A stretch of DNA of 64,000 nt from an uncultured Eubacteriaceae bacterium (GTDB lineage Bacteria > Bacillota > Clostridia > Peptostreptococcales > Anaerovoracaceae). The notes under the pieces were generated by a model, which was not told the DNA's origin, did no database searches, and saw only the letters and a list, made by a program, of their open reading frames with translations. The stretch spans positions 1-64,000 of the forward strand of contig CAIFEY010000009.1 in NCBI GenBank assembly GCA_903789635.1, in the 5' to 3' direction. The position numbers were made by a program, and so were the translations under genes. This document shows, in pieces, positions 25,221 through 33,944 of this stretch. Every line of letters begins with the position of its first letter. The first letter of the stretch is position 1.

Positions 25221-27410
25221 ATGAGTAGAGAGATTATCTGTAATGTCATCAAGAGGAGCGGGCAGGAAGTTCCGTTTGACCAGAGCAAGATTGTCAACGC
25301 GATCAGCAAGGCCAACCAGGAGGTCGACCGCATCCACCAGATGAGCGAGTACCAGATCGAGGCAGTGGCGGAGAACGTCACGCAGCAGGTTGCCAAGATG
25401 CAGCGTGCCGTCAACGTCGAGGAGATCCAGGATATGGTCGAGAAGGGCATCATGGAGATGCGTGCCTTCGAGGTCGCTCAGAAATACGTCCGCTACCGTT
25501 ACCGCCGTTCCCTGGCACGCAAGGCGAACACGACCGACGACGAGATCCTGTCCCTGATCGACCAGGCGAACGAGGAGGTCAAGCAGGAGAACTCCAACAA
25601 GAACCCGGTCATCAACTCCACACAGCGTGACTACATGGCCGGCGAGGTCAGCAAGGACCTCTCCCGCCGCGTACTGCTGCCGGAGGAGATCGTGAAGGCC
25701 CACAACGATGGAATCATTCACTTCCACGACATGGACTACTACGCGCAGAAGGAGCACAACTGCGACCTGATCAACCTGGAAGACATGCTGCAGAACGGCA
25801 CCGTCATCAGCGAGACCATGATCGAGAAGCCGCACAGCTTCTACACCGCCTGCAACATCACGACGCAGATCATCGCCCAGGTTGCCTCCAACCAGTACGG
25901 CGGACAGTCCTTCACCCTGTCCCACCTGGCACCGTTCGTCGACGTCAGCAGACAGAAGCTGCGCAAGCTGGTCCAGCAGGAGTTCGCGGATACCGGCGTG
26001 ACCGTTGACGACAAGGTCGTCGACGACATCACCGAGATGCGCCTGAAGAAGGAGATCAAGGACGGAATCCAGACGATCCAGTACCAGCTGATCACCCTGA
26101 TGACCTGCAACGGCCAGGCTCCGTTCGTCACGATGTTCATGTACCTGGACGAGGTTCCGGAAGGACGCACCAGGGACGACCTCGCGATGATGATCGAGGA
26201 GGTCCTGCGCCAGCGCATGCAGGGCGTCAAGAACGAGAAGGGCGTATGGATCACCCCGGCATTCCCGAAGCTGATCTACGTCCTGGACGAGGATAACATC
26301 CACGAGGACTCCAAGTACTACTACCTGACCAAGCTCGCCGCAGAGTGCACGGCCAAGAGAATGGTTCCGGACTATATTTCGGCAAAGATCCAGAAGAAGC
26401 TGAAGAAGGACAACGTCTACACCTGCATGGGCTGCCGTTCATTCCTGACGGTAGAGGATTCCCAGCGCAACCCGGACGGAAGCCACAAGTTCTACGGCCG
26501 CTTCAACCAGGGCGTCGTCACGATCAACCTGGTAGACGCAGCATGCTCCTCCGAGGGAGACATGGACCGCTTCTGGGAAATCCTGGATGACCGCCTGGAG
26601 CTCTGCCACCGCGCTCTGCGCTGCCGCCACGAGAGACTGAAGGGAACCGTCTCCGACGTCGCCCCGATCCTGTGGCAGAACGGAGCCCTGGCACGCCTGA
26701 AGAAGGGCGAGACGATCGACAAGCTGCTGTTTAACGGCTATTCCACGATCTCCCTGGGCTACGCGGGCCTCTGCGAGATGTGCTGGAGAATGATCGGAAA
26801 GAGCAACACGAGCGACGAGGGCCGCGACTTCTGTCTGAAGGTCATGCAGCACCTGAACGACAAGTGCGCCGAGTGGAGATCCGCTGAGAACATCGCCTAC
26901 TCCGTATACGGCACCCCGATGGAGTCCACGACCTACAAGTTCGCGAAGTGCCTGCAGAGAAGATTCGGCATCATCCCGCACGTCACCGACAAGAACTACA
27001 TCACCAACAGCTACCACGTCCACGTCACCGAAGACATCGACGCGTTCGACAAGCTGAAGTTCGAGTCCGACTTCCAGAAGCTGTCCCCGGGCGGGGCCAT
27101 CAGCTACGTCGAGGTCCCGAACATGCAGAACAACATCCCGGCCGTCCTGACCGTCATGCGCTACATCTACGACAACATCATGTACGCAGAGCTCAACACC
27201 AAGAGCGACTACTGCGAGGAGTGCGGCTACGACGGCGAGATCAAGATCGTCGAGGACGAGAGCGGCAAGCTCGTCTGGGAGTGCCCGAACTGCGGCAACC
27301 GCGACCAGAACAAGATGTCCGTCGCCCGCCGCACCTGCGGCTACATCGGCACCCAGTTCTGGAACCAGGGCCGCACCCAGGAGATCAAGGACCGCGTGAT
27401 GCACCTGTAG
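25221..27410 (+). CDS. nrdD: Anaerobic (class III) ribonucleoside-triphosphate reductase
   Basis: 729 aa from the ATG at 25221 after AAAGGAGAG; an upstream in-frame ATG at 25119 lacks a ribosome site. The enzyme makes dNTPs from NTPs using a glycyl radical and formate and works only without oxygen. An ATP-cone domain (about 1-95; IICNVIKRSGQEVPFD) gives allosteric control. The catalytic domain includes the 'TCMGCRSF' cysteine. The C-terminus has a zinc site (CEECGYDG then CPNCGN) and the radical motif RTCGYIG (about 704-710). Its activase NrdG is usually adjacent but here is 21 kb away. NrdR boxes upstream indicate repression when dNTPs suffice. Confidence 0.98.
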   Translation: MSREIICNVIKRSGQEVPFDQSKIVNAISKANQEVDRIHQMSEYQIEAVAENVTQQVAKMQRAVNVEEIQDMVEKGIMEMRAFEVAQKYVRYRYRRSLARKANTTDDEILSLIDQANEEVKQENSNKNPVINSTQRDYMAGEVSKDLSRRVLLPEEIVKAHNDGIIHFHDMDYYAQKEHNCDLINLEDMLQNGTVISETMIEKPHSFYTACNITTQIIAQVASNQYGGQSFTLSHLAPFVDVSRQKLRKLVQQEFADTGVTVDDKVVDDITEMRLKKEIKDGIQTIQYQLITLMTCNGQAPFVTMFMYLDEVPEGRTRDDLAMMIEEVLRQRMQGVKNEKGVWITPAFPKLIYVLDEDNIHEDSKYYYLTKLAAECTAKRMVPDYISAKIQKKLKKDNVYTCMGCRSFLTVEDSQRNPDGSHKFYGRFNQGVVTINLVDAACSSEGDMDRFWEILDDRLELCHRALRCRHERLKGTVSDVAPILWQNGALARLKKGETIDKLLFNGYSTISLGYAGLCEMCWRMIGKSNTSDEGRDFCLKVMQHLNDKCAEWRSAENIAYSVYGTPMESTTYKFAKCLQRRFGIIPHVTDKNYITNSYHVHVTEDIDAFDKLKFESDFQKLSPGGAISYVEVPNMQNNIPAVLTVMRYIYDNIMYAELNTKSDYCEECGYDGEIKIVEDESGKLVWECPNCGNRDQNKMSVARRTCGYIGTQFWNQGRTQEIKDRVMHL

Positions 27411-27441
27411 CGCGCCACGCGCACCGCGCCGGCGCCCATGT

Positions 27442-27610
27442 GGAGCCGGCGTCCCGAAGGGGCGCGGGCGGAAGTGCGAAACGGCGCTGGGACGGAGCCG
27501 GCGGCCTGAAAGGTCGCGGGCGGAAGTATGAAACGGCGCCCAAGCGGAGCCGGCGGCTTGAAGGGTCGCGGGCGGAAGTGCGAAACGGCGCTGGGACGGA
27601 GCCGGCGGCT
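27442..27610. repeat. 52-bp tandem repeat, about 3.3 copies
   Basis: Units begin GGAGCCGGCG at 27442, 27494, 27546 and 27598, an exact 52-bp period. Each contains a GGTCGCGGGCGGAAGT segment and GAAACGGCGC. The period is not a multiple of three and no frame runs through, so the array is noncoding. It begins 32 bp after the nrdD stop. Confidence 0.9.
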
Positions 27611-27696
27611 CGTTTTCGCCGCTGAAAAATCCGCGCGCCGACGCGGAAAACGCATAAGCGAATACAAGCGTATATAAATTGTATGGGAATAGTCAG

Positions 27697-27739
27697 AGCC
27701 CCGCATCCGGGATGGTGGATGCGGGGCTGCTGTTTTTTT
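27697..27739 (+). terminator. Intrinsic terminator downstream of nrdD
   Basis: 12-bp perfect stem AGCCCCGCATCC/GGATGCGGGGCT (27697-27708 and 27717-27728), then GCTG-like spacing and eight T (27732-27739). The 52-bp repeat array lies between nrdD and this terminator and so is transcribed. Confidence 0.9.
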
Positions 27740-27759
27740 TGAGCGAGGGGAGCGAGACG

Positions 27760-27892
27760 GTATACTGTATACGGTTCGGCGGCGCAGGGAGGCGGCAACG
27801 AATGACCAAGTATACTGTATGCGAATGGGTGGTGCCGGGAGAAATGCAGGAAGTATGAGGGAACGGCGGGGATAGCACGGTATACTGTGTAC
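27760..27892. repeat. GTATACTGTATAC repeats, three copies
   Basis: GTATACTGTATAC (27760-27772), GTATACTGTATGC (27810-27822) and GTATACTGTGTAC (27880-27892). The second and third copies are each followed by GGGTGGTGCCGGG, so the repeated unit is about 31 bp there. Each core is two GTATAC palindromes separated by T. Confidence 0.75.
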
Positions 27893-28682
27893 GAGAGGGG
27901 TGGTGCCGGGGTGATCAACGCTGGGACAGGCGTGCAGGGGTGGTCGCCTTCTTAATTTTTGAAAATTATGGCCGATAGCAAGAAGAAACGGGATTTCTTC
28001 GTGGAAAATGAAAATTTGATCAGGAATAAGAAGCCGATTTGAGTGCGAGTGTTTGTGATCTGGGAATGTATGTTTATTAGATAGCTTAAAAGCTGTCTAT
28101 GATGATGCATATTATGAAAATAATAATTGTTATCGCGGCATCAGATAAGCAAAGGACTTGATGCGATAGGGAATATGCAGTCATCACACCCTTTCCAGGG
28201 CCAATCGGACGTGTTGGAGGAGGGGGAGAGGAAAAATGGCTTCTTATTTGGAGATAAAAATGAAAAATCCACGAAGAAATCGGAAAACTTCTTGCTCTTT
28301 AGCATTTCTTTGATAAAGAAAGAAATCGTGATCGCGTCAGGATTGCATAAAGCAGTATATTTATTCAGCACACCACAGATAATGAACAGAAACTCGTACA
28401 ATGTGCAGTATACGGCGACTTGAAGATATTGTTCTTACCGTATACCGCGGCTGCCCGCCCCGATCGTCCACCCGCGGGCCGCCGCCCTGCACACCTGCAC
28501 ACCGCGGCCGCCCGCCCTGCCCCGTAAAACGCTTCCCCATACCGCCGTGTAAGAGAAAAGAACAACTATTTTCTGCGTTGTTGACTTTACCATATAATGG
28601 AAGTTATGATGGTCGGACAGTACAGACGCCGCGGATGCCTGGATGGCGCAGGCGGCGGCAGGAGCTGCTGCAGTGAAATAAC

Positions 28683-29603
28683 ATGGAAGAAGGTCATGGG
28701 CAAGTCATGGCAAAAGAAAGGAAGGAAATGAGCTTTATCGACATTGTTCGGGAGGAGCGCGAGCGGGAGGAGGCACTCCTCGAGGAATATTATAAGAAGG
28801 CGGACGGATTTCAGGGGCTGAAGGGGTTGACGGTAAATGCCAAACAATCCGGGGGAAACAGGTACTTTACGATTCTCGGGACGCAGCGGGAATCGTCCGG
28901 AGCGCGATACGTGCGGTATATCGGAAAACGGAAGAGTCCGATGGTGGAGGATATTCAGACGTATCGGTTTTTGCGGGCGGCGATCAAGAGGATTGAGAAA
29001 AATGTGAGGTTGATGAAGAGGCTGGAGAAGGGATTCGGCGATGTCGACCCGAATGTGATACAGGAAAAATGGGGGATCGCGTACAATCCGCTTCCGGATC
29101 GGTGCTTTGAGCTCAGCGGTCAGGTGAACAGGAAGGCGTGGCGGGAGAAGTACCGAAAAATTTATCACGTGGGAATTTACTCGCACCCTGAAGGGCTGAA
29201 GCAGCGGACGAAGGATGGAAATTGGGTTCGTTCCAAATCCGAGCAGATCATCTACAACATGCTGTACGATAATGCGCTGGCGTTTGCCTACGAAATGCCG
29301 TTTTGGCTGGACGGGAACAGGGTCGAGCCGGATTTTTGCATTCTCTCCGAGAAGACGGGGAGGCTCGTCATCTGGGAACACTTCGGTCTCCTGAATAAGG
29401 GCGATTATATCCAGCAGGCACAGAGGAAGATGCGGCTGTACCACAGAACGGGGTATCGAGTCGGCAGTGATCTTATCATCACCTACGATCGAGATGATTT
29501 CAGCATTGACTCGGAAGAGTGCAATCAGTTGATGTTGGAATATCTTGTCGCATCGTCCCCAGGCGGCAAAGACCAGCAGGTCCGGGTGAATAATGAGAAA
29601 TGA
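28683..29603 (+). CDS. Orphan PD-(D/E)XK-like nuclease-fold protein
   Basis: 306 aa from the first ATG. The ATG at 28728 (MSFIDIVREE) has the best ribosome site (AAAGGAAGG) and may be the true start. The N-terminal third is a charged helical region (EEREREEALLEEYYKKA), followed by a small beta-rich segment (YFTILGTQRE…YVRYIGKRK). The C-terminal half carries a restriction-nuclease-like pattern: SKSEQIIYNML (Glu of the first helix, about 184-194), EMPFWLDG, VEPDFCIL (Asp, about 216) and VIWEHFG (Glu, about 230), then a Tyr/Lys-rich helix. This fits PD-(D/E)XK enzymes that act on DNA or branched nucleic acids, but no partner gene is seen, and the substrate is unknown. It sits alone between repeat-rich intergenic regions. 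Confidence 0.65.
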   Translation: MEEGHGQVMAKERKEMSFIDIVREEREREEALLEEYYKKADGFQGLKGLTVNAKQSGGNRYFTILGTQRESSGARYVRYIGKRKSPMVEDIQTYRFLRAAIKRIEKNVRLMKRLEKGFGDVDPNVIQEKWGIAYNPLPDRCFELSGQVNRKAWREKYRKIYHVGIYSHPEGLKQRTKDGNWVRSKSEQIIYNMLYDNALAFAYEMPFWLDGNRVEPDFCILSEKTGRLVIWEHFGLLNKGDYIQQAQRKMRLYHRTGYRVGSDLIITYDRDDFSIDSEECNQLMLEYLVASSPGGKDQQVRVNNEK

Positions 29604-29711
29604 TGAATTTTGTCAAACACGAAATTGACTGAGGATCACAGACGGCTGCAATGGCTGCATACTGCATACAATCGTCCACGTACGGCATAATCTCACTACC
29701 CCGGTCGAATT

Positions 29712-30575
29712 TTACATAAACTCCTTCAGGAACTCCTCCGCGATCGGCGTAAACACCTGGTACTTCTTCCAGATCAGGAACATCTTGTTGGTCAGGGGCG
29801 GATCGAGGGGGCGGAAGCAGAGGGGTGCCGAGATGCCGGAGTCGGCGAGGTGCTCGAACGAGAGGAGGAGGCCGAGGCCCTGCTCGACGCAGCGGACGCC
29901 GTTGTAGGCGAGGTTGCAGGTGCCGGCAAAGGTCAGCCGTTCCGCACGGTCGCCGCACCAGCGCGGGAGGTCGGCCTTGATGGACTGCTCGGAGCAGATC
30001 AGCGGCTCACCCAGCAGGTCGTCGAATGAGATGGAGGTGTTTTTTGACAGGGGATGGTCCGTGCGCATGACGACGCCCCACGTGTCGCAGCCGGGGAGCT
30101 CGAGGTAGTTGTATTTCTCAAGCTGGGGCGGCTCGACGATCACGGCGAAGTCGAGAAGGCCGCGGTCCAGGCGGTCGATCACGATGTCGGAGTCGCCGCT
30201 CGTCAGGTGGAAGCGAAAGAGCGGGTATGTGCGCTTGAGGGCGAGCATCCGGTCCGCGATGTGGCTGATCAGAGGAGACTCTGCGCAGCCGATGCGCACG
30301 TCGCCGCCCTTGAGGTTGTCCATCTCGCGGAATTCGGCCTCGGTCTTGTCGACCATCGACAGGATATCGGACGCGCGCTCGCGCAGCAGCATGCCCTCCT
30401 CGGTCAGCGTGACGCTGCGGGCGTGGCGGATGAGGAGTTTTTTGCCGAGTTCCTCCTCGAGGTACTTGACCTGGACGGAGAGCGTCGGCTGTGAGATGTG
30501 CAGCGCCTGTGCGGCGGCGGTCATATTGCCTGTGCGGGCGATTTCCATGAAGTTGCGGAGGACGGTGATTTCCAT
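29712..30575 (-). CDS. LysR-family transcriptional regulator
   Basis: 287 aa, standard LTTR length. The N-terminal winged helix-turn-helix (residues 1-60) is typical: LRNFMEIARTGNMTAAAQAL, HISQPTLSVQVKYLEEELG, then the LTEEGMLLRERA linker helix. The effector-binding domain fills about 90-287. The start follows CAGGAGCC. LTTRs usually control a divergent neighbour, but here the divergent side holds only three 34-bp tandem repeats and no adjacent enzyme gene. The target and inducer cannot be named. Confidence 0.92.
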   Translation of the reverse strand: MEITVLRNFMEIARTGNMTAAAQALHISQPTLSVQVKYLEEELGKKLLIRHARSVTLTEEGMLLRERASDILSMVDKTEAEFREMDNLKGGDVRIGCAESPLISHIADRMLALKRTYPLFRFHLTSGDSDIVIDRLDRGLLDFAVIVEPPQLEKYNYLELPGCDTWGVVMRTDHPLSKNTSISFDDLLGEPLICSEQSIKADLPRWCGDRAERLTFAGTCNLAYNGVRCVEQGLGLLLSFEHLADSGISAPLCFRPLDPPLTNKMFLIWKKYQVFTPIAEEFLKEFM

Positions 30576-31058
30576 GTTTGGCTCCTGTGATGATATTTGT
30601 TAATTGCTCGGTGTGCGGAGCAGGTGGTGCTGATTAATTGCACGGCTGGCGGAGCAGGTGATGTTGATTAATTGCTCGGCTGGCGGAGCAGGTGATGTTA
30701 ATCAGACAGTTTATAATGGTCGGGGCGGGCGGCCGCGGAATGCTGTATTGCAGGCGGCGGCCCGCGGGCGTGCGGCCCGGAACGGCATGGAATGCGGTTC
30801 CGGGCTGTCTGGTTGGTCAGATGCGTCTAACTGTATTGTACCACGAGCGATTAAGATTTTAAATGACAAATGATTATGAACGCATATTTGTAATCACTTG
30901 CGGGCGGAAATATAATGGAGACGTGGGAAGGGAGCGGCCGCTGGCCGGGACCGGACCGCGGAAGCACGAGAATTGAAGCAAGTTCGGAACCGGGAAGTTA
31001 TTTCAGTTTTCGGGCTTACGAATCAAGAGGAGCATTAGGAGCACGAAAGGAGCGGGAG
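30576..31058. other. Intergenic region upstream of the LysR gene
   Basis: 483 bp. The left part is a 34-bp tandem repeat (30600-30701) in the LysR promoter region, followed by a TTTATAATGG motif that could be a -10 element. The middle is a GC-rich stretch of CGGGCGGCCGCGG type. Frames there lack a ribosome site. The right part (30840-31058) leads to the next small gene. Confidence 0.45.
30600..30701. repeat. 34-bp tandem repeat, three copies
   Basis: Units start TTAATTG at 30600, 30634 and 30668 (exact 34-bp period) and contain GCTCGG…GCGGAGCAGGTG. Within each, GCTC and GAGC can pair. A fourth partial TTAAT follows at 30698. The array begins 24 bp upstream of the LysR start codon, so it could hold operators for that regulator. 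Confidence 0.85.
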
Positions 31059-31337
31059 ATGGCGGAAGTGCACGATCAGCGGGGGATTCTGCTGGAGAAC
31101 CTCGAAGACGCGGGGATCGCGGCGCCGGAGGCGCGGCTGCTGCGGCTTACCGAAGAGGGCAGGGACGCGGAGTTTTTCAGGGCCCTGCAGGCGCATCGGT
31201 CAGAGCTCCTGAGCGGCATCCGGGAGAGGCAGAGGCAGATTGACTGCCTGGATTTTTTGGCGCACCGGATTGAGAGAATGAAGAAGAGGCGTGCCGCGGA
31301 ATCCAGCGGTCTGGACGGCCAGAAGGTTCGGATTTAA
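31059..31337 (+). CDS. Small helical hypothetical protein (92 aa)
   Basis: Chosen start is ATG at 31059, directly after AAAGGAGCGGGAG; longer in-frame extensions lack a ribosome site. The protein is strongly charged and predicted helical. It has an N-terminal segment ILLENLEDAGIAAPEARLLRLTEEG and a coiled-coil-like helix 'RERQRQIDCLDFLAHRIERMKKRR'. The last helix recalls the dimerisation helix at the end of MerR-type regulators, but the DNA-binding part is missing, so this is only a resemblance. Its stop codon lies inside the first of three TTCGG…CCGAA repeats. Confidence 0.55.
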   Translation: MAEVHDQRGILLENLEDAGIAAPEARLLRLTEEGRDAEFFRALQAHRSELLSGIRERQRQIDCLDFLAHRIERMKKRRAAESSGLDGQKVRI

Positions 31338-31490
31338 GACGATCCGAGTGCTTGGGCCGAACCGCGGCATGGGATTCGGGAAGCTGGACAGTTCGGATTT
31401 AAGATGATTCGAAAGCACGGTCCGAACCGCGGCACGTAGTGCGGAAAGCGAAGGATTCGGATTTAAGGCGATTCAACCGCACGATCCGAA
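31327..31490. repeat. Three spaced 35-nt inverted repeats (TTCGG…CCGAA)
   Basis: At 31327-31361, 31392-31426 and 31456-31490 the sequence begins TTCGGATTTAAG and ends CCGAA after exactly 35 nt. Starts are 65 and 64 bp apart. Each can fold as a hairpin (best arms GTTCGGA/TCCGAAC in copy 2). The first two are followed by CCGCGGCA. They occupy the gap between the small helical protein and the alpha/beta hydrolase gene. Confidence 0.8.
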
Positions 31491-31591
31491 CATGCGCCGG
31501 GACGATTCCACATAAATAATCATCAGTAAACAACTAAATAATATAAGAATAAGAAAGTAACGTAAAATTGGAAACCACCAAGGAGGAAATC

Positions 31592-32572
31592 ATGGCTGAG
31601 GAATTGAAAATGACGAGTGAATGGGACAAGGTCTTCCCGAAGAGCGACAAGGTCGAGCACAAGAAGGTGACGTTTACGAACCACTTCGGCATCACGCTCG
31701 CGGCGGACATGTACACACCGAAGAATGCAGCAGGCAAGCTGGCGGCTCTGGCGGTCGCGGGGCCTTTTGGCGCGGTAAAGGAACAGTCCAGCGGACTCTA
31801 CGCCCAGACGATGGCGGAGCGCGGATTCCTGACGATCGCGTTCGACCCGAGCTACACCGGGGAATCCGGCGGCACGCCGAGGGACGTGTTCTCACTCGAC
31901 ATCAACACCGAGGACTACCAGGCGGCGGTCGACTTCCTGAGCAACCAGGAGAACGTGGACCCGGAGAAGGTCGGCATTATCGGCATCTGCGGCTGGGGCG
32001 GAATCTCGCTGAACGCGGCGGCGAACGACCCGCGCATCAAGGCGACGGCGGCGGTCACTATGTACGACATGCCTAGAGTCGGCGCGTGGGGCTACTTTGA
32101 CCAGGGCACTGCAGAAGACCGCTACGAGGCCAAGAAGGCGATCGCACAGCAGCGCACCAGGGAATACGGAAGCAGCGACCTCGCCAAAGCCGGCGGCTGC
32201 CTCGATTATCCCGCACCTGATGACCAGCCGGACTTCGTCAAGCAGTACAGCGCGTACTACAAGACCAAGCGCGGCTACAGCCCAAGAAGCGTAAATTCCA
32301 ACGCTGGATGGGTCCTGCAGTCCCAGACGGGCTGGTCGAACACGTCGATCCTGGTCCACCCGGAGGACCTGAAGAATGCCGTCCTGATCGTGCACGGCGA
32401 GGAGGCGCACAGCCGCTACATGGGCGAGGACACCTTCAAGAAGCTGACCGGCGACAACAAGGAGCTCCTTCTGATCCCGGGCGCGACCCACACCGACCTC
32501 TACGACGGCGGTGAGCACGACTACATCCCGTTCGATAAGATCGAGGTCTTCTTCCGCAAGTACCTCGGCTAG
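31592..32572 (+). CDS. Alpha/beta hydrolase, dienelactone-hydrolase-like
   Basis: 326 aa from the ATG at 31592, which follows AAGGAGG. The alpha/beta-hydrolase fold is supported by 'GITLAADMYTPKNAAGKLAALAVAGPFG' near the N-terminus (first strands and oxyanion region), the nucleophile elbow IGICGWGGISL with Cys rather than Ser (G-x-C-x-G, as in dienelactone hydrolases), and a late LIPGATHTDLYD that supplies the catalytic His. It probably hydrolyses a small ester or lactone in the cytosol; the substrate is unknown. It is monocistronic with three hairpin repeats upstream and an intrinsic terminator downstream. Confidence 0.88.
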   Translation: MAEELKMTSEWDKVFPKSDKVEHKKVTFTNHFGITLAADMYTPKNAAGKLAALAVAGPFGAVKEQSSGLYAQTMAERGFLTIAFDPSYTGESGGTPRDVFSLDINTEDYQAAVDFLSNQENVDPEKVGIIGICGWGGISLNAAANDPRIKATAAVTMYDMPRVGAWGYFDQGTAEDRYEAKKAIAQQRTREYGSSDLAKAGGCLDYPAPDDQPDFVKQYSAYYKTKRGYSPRSVNSNAGWVLQSQTGWSNTSILVHPEDLKNAVLIVHGEEAHSRYMGEDTFKKLTGDNKELLLIPGATHTDLYDGGEHDYIPFDKIEVFFRKYLG

Positions 32573-32611
32573 TTCCTTCGACAAAATTCATCTGATCAGG
32601 CATTCACCCTT

Positions 32612-32656
32612 CAAGGGCGGCGAAAATGACCATTCATTTTTCGCCGCCCTTGTTTT
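32612..32656 (+). terminator. Intrinsic terminator with the GAAAATG…CATTTTTC core (copy 1)
   Basis: CAAGGGCGGCGAAAATG (from 32612) pairs with CATTTTTCGCCGCCCTTG (to 32652), followed by TTTT. It ends the hydrolase transcript. The loop-proximal part is shared with hairpins at 44776, 46127 and 62499. Confidence 0.88.
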
Positions 32657-32704
32657 CGCTGCTGTCCGGAGAACTGAACTCGCGTGAGAATGCAGGAAAA
32701 CACG

Positions 32705-32748
32705 AAAAAAGGAACTGTGATGCGGCGCCGAGACGCCTTTCACAGTCC
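32705..32748 (-). terminator. Intrinsic terminator of the first GGDEF gene
   Basis: GGAACTGTGA (32711-32720) and TCACAGTCC (32740-32748) form the stem; on the minus strand it is followed by six T (32705-32710). Confidence 0.8.
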
Positions 32749-32786
32749 CTTAATTGAGAAAACTTTATGTGCGTGCGCTGAGGAAA

Positions 32787-33944
32787 TCAGCGTTTTCTCC
32801 GATTTAATTCAGTGTGCTCGGCATAGAATTCGCGCTTCTTCTCATACATCTTCTGGTCGAGCTTGCGGATGACGTCATCGATGGTCTCCTCTTCCGGGTT
32901 GAACGTGTCGTAGCCGGACGCGAAGGAGATCGCATATGGTCGATGGGAGAACGCGTTGTATTTATTGACCTCATTGTTCAGCTGCTCATTGATCCCCTGG
33001 AGGAGGTGGATTTTGTCACTCTCCGTGAAGAGGAAGAACTCGTCGCCCGCGAAGCGGACGGCGCAGCCGTGCTGGTACGAGATGTTCTGGAGGATTCCGG
33101 CAAAACGCTCCAGCGCGATGTCGCCCTCCTTATGCCCGTAGGTATCGTTAATGGCCTTGAAATCATTGAGGTCGCACATGATTCCGCCATGCATGTTTTC
33201 GAATATCGGTGTCGTGTACAGGGCGTTCCGGTTCAGGATGCCGGTCAGCTGATCGACATACGCGGACTCGTTCTGCAGCGACAGCAGGATGCCGCACATC
33301 GAGAGCGACATGGAGATCCAGCTCAGGGAAATTCCCGGCATAAACAGCATCTGGATCATGTATCCGATCGTGATCGGTCCTAAGAATACGCCGATCGGGA
33401 AGAATCGGATGTTTCCGTTGAGGCGCTTGAACTTGAAGTAGTCATACACACTGTAGACCATGCATGCCCCGAGGTAAATGACGAAGAACAGAGTTCCGTT
33501 CGTCTGGATGAAGTGGTTCTTAAGCGTGATCTCGAATGCGATCGGGTGGAACATGTTCACCACGACGATGAAGGACAGGAACGTACTGAAAATAATGTAG
33601 CCCTTGATGATTCGATGCGTATTCTCAGTGTCTCCGTAAAGATGCAGCTTCAGGAACGCGATCCAGCCTACCGGGAGCCAGCAGTTGGCCAGGTAGACGA
33701 TGGAACCGCAGACGACGATCGCAAGGTACCAGTACGGGCCGTTGTGCCCATCGGCGTAGAACGTGATCATGTCCATTGCGGACGTGAAGATCGTCCCCCA
33801 GCAGAGGATGCGGATGGCCCTGAGGTCGCGGCGTGCCTTGTTAAACAGCATCGAACGGACACAGTAAACCGCGATAATCAGCAGCTCAATTGCCATGAAA
33901 TCTGCTATCAGCGATGCAGTCAAGTTGATCGTGGTATACATCAT
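32787..33944 (-). CDS. Membrane-bound GGDEF-domain diguanylate cyclase (copy A)
   Basis: 385 aa from the ATG at 33944, eight bases after GGAGG; a longer frame upstream lacks a ribosome site. The N-terminal half has about six or seven membrane helices (from 'IADFMAIELLIIAVYC' to 'GILLSLQNES'). The C-terminal half is a GGDEF domain with GGIMCDLNDFKAINDTYGHKEGD-type metal and substrate residues and the signature AGDEF (about 296-300), a common active variant. It should make the second messenger cyclic di-GMP from GTP. No RxxD inhibitory site precedes the signature, so product feedback is unlikely. It is a close paralogue of the next gene and probably arose by tandem duplication. Confidence 0.9.
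   Translation of the reverse strand: MMYTTINLTASLIADFMAIELLIIAVYCVRSMLFNKARRDLRAIRILCWGTIFTSAMDMITFYADGHNGPYWYLAIVVCGSIVYLANCWLPVGWIAFLKLHLYGDTENTHRIIKGYIIFSTFLSFIVVVNMFHPIAFEITLKNHFIQTNGTLFFVIYLGACMVYSVYDYFKFKRLNGNIRFFPIGVFLGPITIGYMIQMLFMPGISLSWISMSLSMCGILLSLQNESAYVDQLTGILNRNALYTTPIFENMHGGIMCDLNDFKAINDTYGHKEGDIALERFAGILQNISYQHGCAVRFAGDEFFLFTESDKIHLLQGINEQLNNEVNKYNAFSHRPYAISFASGYDTFNPEEETIDDVIRKLDQKMYEKKREFYAEHTELNRRKR

Larger units (their letters stand above)
27411..28682. other. Repeat-rich intergenic region downstream of nrdD
   Basis: 1272 bp. In order: a 52-bp tandem repeat (27442-27610), a terminator (27697-27739), three GTATAC-containing repeats (27760-27892), then AT-rich DNA with a small hairpin AGATAGCTT/AAGCTGTCT (28079-28098). 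Last comes a C-rich stretch around 28445-28530 with further GTATAC-like motifs. Reading frames on either strand follow the repeats, lack ribosome sites and look like chance. Confidence 0.6.

Noticed and set aside
27385-27918. Minus-strand frames across the 52-bp and GTATAC repeats
   Set aside because: They run through a strong terminator and through repeats whose period is not a multiple of three.
28127-28423. 98-codon plus-strand frame before the nuclease gene
   Set aside because: No ribosome site or good start codon; composition resembles noncoding DNA.
30658-30873. 71-codon frame after the 34-bp repeats
   Set aside because: Starts inside the repeat, lacks a ribosome site and has no recognisable features.
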